DNA of 64,000 nt. Origin: Butyricicoccus pullicaecorum (lineage in GTDB: Bacteria; Bacillota; Clostridia; Oscillospirales; Butyricicoccaceae). Shown here piece after piece: positions 59,712 to 64,000 of this stretch. The position numbers were made by a program, and so were the translations under genes. The DNA is taken from NCBI GenBank assembly GCA_018366195.1, contig JAGZIN010000002.1, positions 1 to 64,000 of the forward strand. Direction: 5' to 3'. Position 1 is the stretch's first letter, and each line of letters opens with the position of its first letter. Under the pieces are notes generated by a model, which was not told the DNA's origin, made no database searches, and saw only the letters and a program-made list of their open reading frames with translations.

Positions 59712-60059
59712 ATGAAAACACAGTCCTTTACCCTGCACACAGAACAACAGGGGTGTTATGATATTACGGCGGCCGTGTGCAAGTCGATCAGTGATGCGGG
59801 CATACAGTCCGGCATCTGTACGGTGTTCTGTCCGCATACCACGGCTGGCATTTGGATTGGTGAAAACACAGCAGCACGGTATGGGGAGCGGCGGGAGGAT
59901 ATCAGCCATGCGTGCCGCAGTGCCCGTGCGAGTGAAATTCTGCCGGTCGAGAATGGAAAGCCGCTGCTCGGCACATGGCAGAGTGTTTATTTGGTGGAGC
60001 GTGACGGGCCGGACAGCCGTACCTATTTTGTCAAGGTGATGGCAGACGCAGAGGGCTGA
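59712..60059 (+). CDS. YjbQ/UPF0047-family protein, internally shortened
   Basis: A 115-residue protein of the YjbQ family (thiamine-phosphate-synthase-like secondary activity reported for some members). PHTTAGI and LLGTWQSVYLVERDGP are clear, but the usual family length is about 130-140 residues. The segment between the two motifs, which normally contains metal-binding His/Asp (a DAHI-like stretch), is ~25-30 residues shorter here and the motif is missing. It may be an inactive or divergent form. Confidence 0.75.
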   Translation: MKTQSFTLHTEQQGCYDITAAVCKSISDAGIQSGICTVFCPHTTAGIWIGENTAARYGERREDISHACRSARASEILPVENGKPLLGTWQSVYLVERDGPDSRTYFVKVMADAEG

Positions 60060-60120
60060 GGACGTGTTTGGTGCACGTCTTGTTCCATCATCTTGTGATA
60101 AATTGAAGAAAAATACATGG

Positions 60121-60160
60121 AAAGAGTGGAAGTTCATGGTGATTTCCACTCTTTTTTTCC
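60121..60160 (+). terminator. Terminator of the YnzC-YjbQ operon
   Basis: AAAGAGTGGAA / TTCCACTCTTT hairpin followed by TTTT, about 60 bp after the YjbQ stop. Confidence 0.85.
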
Positions 60161-60297
60161 ATGTTTTTCCAAATATAAGAGATGTTTCCATTGCAATTCT
60201 GACCTGACTTTCCGTATCATGGAAAACAAGCCGTAAGGCAATCGGGCGGTTCGACATTTTTTTGCCGCATCGCCCAAAATACAGGAGGTTTTTTGAT

Positions 60298-60819
60298 ATG
60301 AAACGGAAGATTCAAATTTGCACAGCGATGTTGGTCGGAACAGTCTTACTCGCAGGTACATCAGGCGCACAGGCGGCATATGAGGCAGAAAGACCTGCGA
60401 TTGTATCACAGGCGTATTCCTTTGGCAGACCACAGGGAAATACACAAGGTCAGGGTGCGCAGGCTGTCATTCAGCAGGTCAATGCGGTGCGTGCAAGAAA
60501 TGGTCTGCCCGCGTTGAGGGCAGATGCGGCGATGAATCGGGCGGCAAGACAGCGTGCCGCAGAGCTGGCAAAGCGGTTTTCGCATACCCGCCCCAACGGC
60601 GGACGCGGTCTGACCATTCTTTCGGAAATGGGGGTATCCTATCGCACAGCAGGAGAGAATATTGCAGCCGGACAGACCAGCGCACAGGTGGTGATGTCGG
60701 CATGGATGGGGTCAAGCGGACACCGTGCCAATATCCTGTCCAGCCGCTTTGGGCGCATTGGTGTGGGACAGGTCACAGTCAACGGAAGAAACTACTGGGT
60801 ACAGCTGTTTGCCGATTAA
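60298..60819 (+). CDS. Secreted CAP-domain (SCP/YkwD-like) protein
   Basis: A 173-residue exported protein: signal peptide (1-26, ending GAQA), a short linker, then a CAP domain (about 50-173) with INSxxRxxNGL-like VNAVRARNGL, the FSHTRPNGG and AGENIAAG blocks and WMGSSGHRANIL. The conserved His pair is intact. Bacterial CAP proteins are extracellular with little known mechanism. ATG 60298 has AGGAGG 9 bases upstream. Confidence 0.92.
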   Translation: MKRKIQICTAMLVGTVLLAGTSGAQAAYEAERPAIVSQAYSFGRPQGNTQGQGAQAVIQQVNAVRARNGLPALRADAAMNRAARQRAAELAKRFSHTRPNGGRGLTILSEMGVSYRTAGENIAAGQTSAQVVMSAWMGSSGHRANILSSRFGRIGVGQVTVNGRNYWVQLFAD

Positions 60820-60847
60820 AAAAACTGTCACCCCTATTGGGTGACAG
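60818..60847 (-). terminator. Terminator of the aminotransferase operon
   Basis: CTGTCACCC / GGGTGACAG hairpin with a T run on the minus strand, just after the class IV aminotransferase stop. Confidence 0.85.
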
Positions 60848-60857
60848 AAAGCAGGGT

Positions 60858-61700
60858 TTATATTTGTTTGGTATCCTCTAAAAACTGCTGCCAGATGGCA
60901 TCTTGCAGCTTTTGGAGGCGTACAGGGTCTTTGCCGCCAATGGGCTGACCGTCCAGCTCACAGGCACGCATACAAAAATCACCGGAGGAAGAAACAATGA
61001 TTTCATCTGCCTGACGCAGGGTATCGAGTGAAAAGGGCTGCTCGACAACCGGAATGTCCAATGTACCGCATATCTTGATGAGGTGTGCGCGTGCGATGCC
61101 AGCGAGAATGTGACAGTCTGCGGGGTGTGTGTAGAACACACCATGCTTCAAAATATGAATATTGGAGTGTGCACATTCGGTCACAATGCCATCTCGGTGA
61201 AAGACTGCTTCATCACAGCCGTTTGATACTGCCTGCTGATACGCCAGAACCGAGGGAATCAGGTTGAGTGTCTTGATATTGCAGTGCAGAAAACGGGTAT
61301 CAGCGACCGAAATCAGTCGATATGTCTGGGTCAGGGGGACAGGCTTTTCTGGACTGAGCATTACCCATAAATTTGCCGGACAGTCCGGAAAAGCATGACT
61401 GCGCCGCGCCGTGCCGCGTGTAACCTGCCAGTATACAAACTGGTCAGGGTCATCGAGCTTGCGGACAAGCGTACAGAGCAGGGTGCGCAGTGCGTCCTTT
61501 TCGCAGGGGACAGTGATGTTCAAAAGCGATGCGGAGCGATAGAAGCGGTCTAAATGCTCCTCTAGGTTATGGATCTGGTAGCCAGCACACAGGGTTGCAT
61601 CATAAACGCCGTCCCCAAAATATGCACCGCGATCGAGCATGGGGATTTTCATTTCCTCCAATTCGCCAATTTGACCATTATAGTAGCCTAAAGTTTTCAT
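60858..61700 (-). CDS. Class IV aminotransferase (D-amino acid aminotransferase-like)
   Basis: A 280-residue fold-type IV PLP enzyme. The PLP lysine lies in CNIKTLNLIPSVLA and the cofactor-binding block is EAVFHRDGIVTECAHSNIHI. The N-terminal DRGAYFGDGVYDA and YWQVTRGTARR fit D-alanine aminotransferase, which feeds D-Glu to peptidoglycan, but ADC lyase or branched-chain enzymes are related. GAGGAG lies 5 bases before the ATG. Its start overlaps the stop of an RHH-protein gene by 4 bp (ATGA). Confidence 0.9.
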   Translation of the reverse strand: MKTLGYYNGQIGELEEMKIPMLDRGAYFGDGVYDATLCAGYQIHNLEEHLDRFYRSASLLNITVPCEKDALRTLLCTLVRKLDDPDQFVYWQVTRGTARRSHAFPDCPANLWVMLSPEKPVPLTQTYRLISVADTRFLHCNIKTLNLIPSVLAYQQAVSNGCDEAVFHRDGIVTECAHSNIHILKHGVFYTHPADCHILAGIARAHLIKICGTLDIPVVEQPFSLDTLRQADEIIVSSSGDFCMRACELDGQPIGGKDPVRLQKLQDAIWQQFLEDTKQI

Positions 61701-61885
61701 GTTTTCTCCTCAAATTCAGTTGCCCGAAGCCCTTTTTTGCGTTTCCGCACGGCTTCTGTCAGCAAAAATTCGATTTGCCCGTTGATGGAACGGAAATCAT
61801 CTTCTGCCCATTGTGCAATTTCGTTGTATAAGGCAGCAGAAAGGCGCAGTGGCACCTGTTTCTTTGCTTTTTCCTTGTCAGCCAA
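61697..61885 (-). CDS. Arc/CopG-type ribbon-helix-helix protein
   Basis: A 62-residue protein with the RHH pattern: the beta strand KKQVPLRLSAAL, helix NEIAQWAEDDF and a second helix INGQIEFLLTEAVRKRKK. It probably binds DNA and could control the operon. The TTG start has GGAGG 7 bases upstream. Translationally coupled to the aminotransferase through an ATGA overlap; no toxin is nearby. Confidence 0.8.
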   Translation of the reverse strand: MADKEKAKKQVPLRLSAALYNEIAQWAEDDFRSINGQIEFLLTEAVRKRKKGLRATEFEEKT

Positions 61886-62047
61886 GTGGCCACCTCCCTT
61901 GATTTCATGATATCAAATCCGGATTACAGGGTCAAGTGAATTTGTGCATCTCAGCTTGGACGCTCCTGAGGAAGCGGATGTTGACAAACGGATATGGGTT
62001 TTATAGAATAAAGAGAAAGAATCGGATAGGGGAAGGACGTGTGTGTG

Positions 62048-62466
62048 ATGCGGAAGAAAACAGGTCTTTTGCTTTTGACAGGGATTGCTGTTTGTCTAGT
62101 ATGGGCGATGGGAGCACGATATTTCACCTTGCCCAAGCTGACCCCTTTGCGGTGCAAGATGTGGAAACCGTCATCATGTATCACCATATCGTGCCGGAGG
62201 AAACATACAAAAAGGTCTTACAGGACCGAATCGCCATAGAAAAAGTGTATCAGACCCTCTATGACTTGCGTGTGCGGAACGGACTGGGCACGAAAATCAG
62301 CGGGGCAGAACAGGTAAGCTTTGTCTTTTGCTGTGCCGATGGAACAGAATTTGAGGTGCAGACCACACAGGTGGAGGCGGGCACGCGGATATCCGATGCC
62401 TACATAACGCATCAGGCGGTTTTGCCGCTCTGGTATGAATGTGGAGTGGAGCCGGAGCAGGCGTGA
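62048..62466 (+). pseudogene. Exported protein gene broken by a frameshift
   Basis: ATG 62048 starts a good signal anchor (MRKKTGLLLLTGIAVCLVWA), but that frame soon stops matching sensible protein. From about 62146 the adjacent reading frame carries a well-formed 106-residue C-terminal part (FAVQDVETVIMYHHIVPEE... to 62466). Joining them needs loss of one base in CCCC at 62142-62145 or a -1 shift at CCTTTG. Restored, it would be ~139 residues with one N-terminal membrane segment and unknown function. Confidence 0.6.
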
Positions 62467-62479
62467 AGAACGGGCATAG

Positions 62480-62517
62480 AGCCGGATTGCAAATGCTGCA
62501 ATCCGGCTTGTTTTTTT
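62480..62517. terminator. Terminator between convergent genes
   Basis: GCCGGATTGCA / TGCAATCCGGC hairpin followed by TTGTTTTTTT on the plus strand. Confidence 0.85.
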
Positions 62518-62521
62518 ATTT

Positions 62522-63544
62522 TTAATAGAGCGAGCCGCTGTTCACGACGGGTTGTGCGTCCTTGCTGCTGCATAGCACAATCATGAGATTGGAAACCATT
62601 TGCGCCTTGCGTTCTTCATCAAGCTCTACGATTTGTCTCTCATTCAATTTGTCAAGTGCCATTTCCACCATGCCAACGGCACCGTCTACAATCATTTTGC
62701 GTGCATCAATGACAGCCGAAGCCTGCTGGCGCTGGAGCATGACAGCCGCAATTTCAGGCGCATAGGCAAGATGGGTAATACGGGCTTCCAAAATTTCCAG
62801 ACCAGCGGGTGCAACGCGTGCGGCAATCTCCTGCTTGAGATTTTCTGCAATTTCTTGCGCGGAGCCGCGCAGACTTTTTTCATCACTTCCGTCGTCTGCA
62901 ACATCGTATGGATAGAGACGCACAATGTTGCGCAGGGCAGAGTCGCACTGGATAGACAGGAACTCCTGATAATTATCGACCTCAAAGACTGCTTTTGCCG
63001 TATCTGCAACGCGCCAGATGACCGCGATGCCAATGATGATGGGATTGCCCAGCAAATCATTGATTTTCTGCTTTTCATTGTTGAGCGTCATCGTTTTGAG
63101 CGAAATCTTTTTGCTCATGCGGGCAGAGCTTACGACAACCTTTCCTTTGGAAGCGGCTTCGGTTTCTGCTTTGCTCAGCTGTGCATTGATGCTTTCTGCT
63201 GCGGGATTGACAGCCGAACAGAAGGGATTGGTGAAATAAAATCCGGGGGTTTTGAGCGTGCCGGTATAGTGCCCGAACAGAGTCAGGACAAGCGCTTCAT
63301 TGGGCTTGATGACATGCAGACCCGTGAGAAGCAGCCATGAGGGCAGGGAGAGCCACAAAATACTGATGCCCATGAGGATACCAAAGAATAGAACATTGGT
63401 TTCCATGTATCCGGCGCTGATGACGATGGATAGGATTGCAAGGATACAGAGAACCAAATCGAGCATTAAAATCGAAAGTCCGCCGATGGGGTGCAGCTCC
63501 TTTTCTTCCGGAACGATAGGGACATCGGTTTGCTTGCTTGTCAT
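62522..63544 (-). CDS. SPFH/Band 7-domain membrane protein
   Basis: A 340-residue protein with two N-terminal hydrophobic segments (about residues 25-80), then a SPFH/Band 7 domain (about 90-285: VIKPNEALVLTLFGHYTGT, PGFYFTNPF, VIWRVADTAKAVFEVDNYQEFL, LEILEARITHLAYAPEIA) and a short C-terminal helix. SPFH proteins form membrane-associated cages and scaffolds in stress and protease regulation. The ATG at 63544 has GAGGAG 8 bases upstream; a GTG 9 bp earlier is not preferred. Monocistronic. Confidence 0.9.
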   Translation of the reverse strand: MTSKQTDVPIVPEEKELHPIGGLSILMLDLVLCILAILSIVISAGYMETNVLFFGILMGISILWLSLPSWLLLTGLHVIKPNEALVLTLFGHYTGTLKTPGFYFTNPFCSAVNPAAESINAQLSKAETEAASKGKVVVSSARMSKKISLKTMTLNNEKQKINDLLGNPIIIGIAVIWRVADTAKAVFEVDNYQEFLSIQCDSALRNIVRLYPYDVADDGSDEKSLRGSAQEIAENLKQEIAARVAPAGLEILEARITHLAYAPEIAAVMLQRQQASAVIDARKMIVDGAVGMVEMALDKLNERQIVELDEERKAQMVSNLMIVLCSSKDAQPVVNSGSLY

Positions 63545-63655
63545 AAAAATCACTCCTCAAAAAAATATGATATCAATTTGATATCACAATAATACACCTG
63601 CTCCGTTCCCTTGTCAAGCTGTATTTTGGAGTGCGCAGAAAAAAGCAGAACATAA

Positions 63656-63706
63656 AAAATCCGCTTCGATAACCCCTGAAAGGGCATCATCGAAACGGGT
63701 TTTATT
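63656..63706 (-). terminator. Probable terminator of the Lrp/AsnC gene
   Basis: Imperfect long hairpin AAAACCCGTTTCGAT...ATCGAAGCGGATTTT, followed on the minus strand by TTTATG, just after the stop codon. Confidence 0.6.
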
Positions 63707-64000
63707 TTAGTCTAAATGCTCCGGCAGCGTTGCAACCTCGTCTTTGATTGTTTTGAGGACAAAGTGAGTTTTGGTCGAGGACACACCGGGCATACTTTTG
63801 ATATTGCGGTGAATCTGCTCCAGACTGCTGGAGGAATCGGTTACAATTTTGAGCAGGAAGTCAAACTCGCCGGTCAGATAATGACACTCTGCGACATTGG
63901 GGTGCTGACGAATCATATCGACCAAGTCATCATAATATTTGGGGTGCTCCAGACTGACTTCCATCAGTGCGGTTAAATCATTGCCGACCTGTGTGGGGTC
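63707..64000 (-). CDS. Lrp/AsnC-family regulator, 3' part only
   Basis: The C-terminal effector domain of an Lrp/AsnC protein. The open frame continues to the window edge with no start required (codons for DPTQVGNDLTAL precede the internal ATG at 63964), so the N-terminal HTH lies outside. RAM-domain signatures: VAECHYLTGEFDFLLKI and PGVSSTKTHFVLKTIK. An ATG at 63964 would give only 85 residues and lacks a ribosome binding site. Confidence 0.88.
   Translation of the reverse strand, partial: DPTQVGNDLTALMEVSLEHPKYYDDLVDMIRQHPNVAECHYLTGEFDFLLKIVTDSSSSLEQIHRNIKSMPGVSSTKTHFVLKTIKDEVATLPEHLD

Noticed and set aside
1..64000. CRISPR array or rRNA operon
   Set aside because: No regularly spaced repeats of the right length and no rRNA-like conserved blocks were seen.

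Overview
This window looks like chromosome from a low-to-mid GC, gut-type Clostridia; an Oscillospirales / Butyricicoccaceae-like organism is my guess, inferred from gene style only. Supporting signs are AGGAGG-type ribosome binding sites, TTGACA/TATAAT promoters, a tRNA-Trp T-box, a THF riboswitch, a BglG/LicT antiterminator with its RAT site, an ydcC/gerS-like - alr - mazF gene order, an SLH-anchored surface glycosidase and a sialic-acid operon. There is no rRNA, CRISPR array, transposase or complete prophage. Most of the window is ordinary core and metabolic chromosome with a few accessory patches.

Layout. 1-554: tRNA Thr-Tyr-Tyr cluster. 591-5300: XRE regulator, riboswitch-controlled folT, an EamA transporter behind an unrecognised structured leader, T-box-controlled trpB2, tRNA-Pro. 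5467-8823: GerS/YdcC-like lipoprotein, alanine racemase, orphan MazF and two unknown proteins. 8865-16692: MATE transporter, a 1762-residue surface beta-hexosaminidase, a Crp/Fnr regulator. 16860-19517: SGNH protein + MBOAT acyltransferase with an attenuator-like leader. 19711-22184: amino-acid ABC transporter. 22189-27262: deformylase, tRNA-Pro, YwqG, glycyl-tRNA synthetase, chemoreceptor. 27263-31294: a TetM-like GTPase fused to a Rae1/YacP nuclease, a ketopantoate reductase-like gene and a 33-residue protein. 31515-34696: glucose-family PTS with its antiterminator. 34809-38313: flavin oxidoreductase, DegV, CapA.

38376-43600 is the most interesting block. Two WYL regulators are divergent from a TROVE/vWA (DUF2828-like, Ro60-like) gene and an RtcB RNA ligase. 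The divergent intergenic region holds a structured element with a tRNA-type T-arm and a 7-9 bp closing stem. This suggests an RNA-repair system with its own tRNA-mimicking Y-like RNA. With MazF and the GTPase-Rae1 fusion, the window carries both RNA-cutting and RNA-sealing functions.

43862-49019: hemerythrin-CheX fusion, then PepSY envelope proteins with a two-component system. 49233-52442: nanA-yhcH-nanE-nanK, which with the hexosaminidase and the PTS suggests feeding on host glycans. 52816-54717: a GH25 lysozyme and a tiny tRNA-Leu-flanked insert with a Uma2 gene. 54885-64000: HD proteins, GNAT, metY, CCA-adding enzyme, YjbQ, CAP protein, class IV aminotransferase, a frameshifted gene, an SPFH protein and an Lrp/AsnC gene cut by the window edge.

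Many starts were chosen inside longer open frames because a good Shine-Dalgarno sequence lies just upstream; these choices are stated gene by gene.
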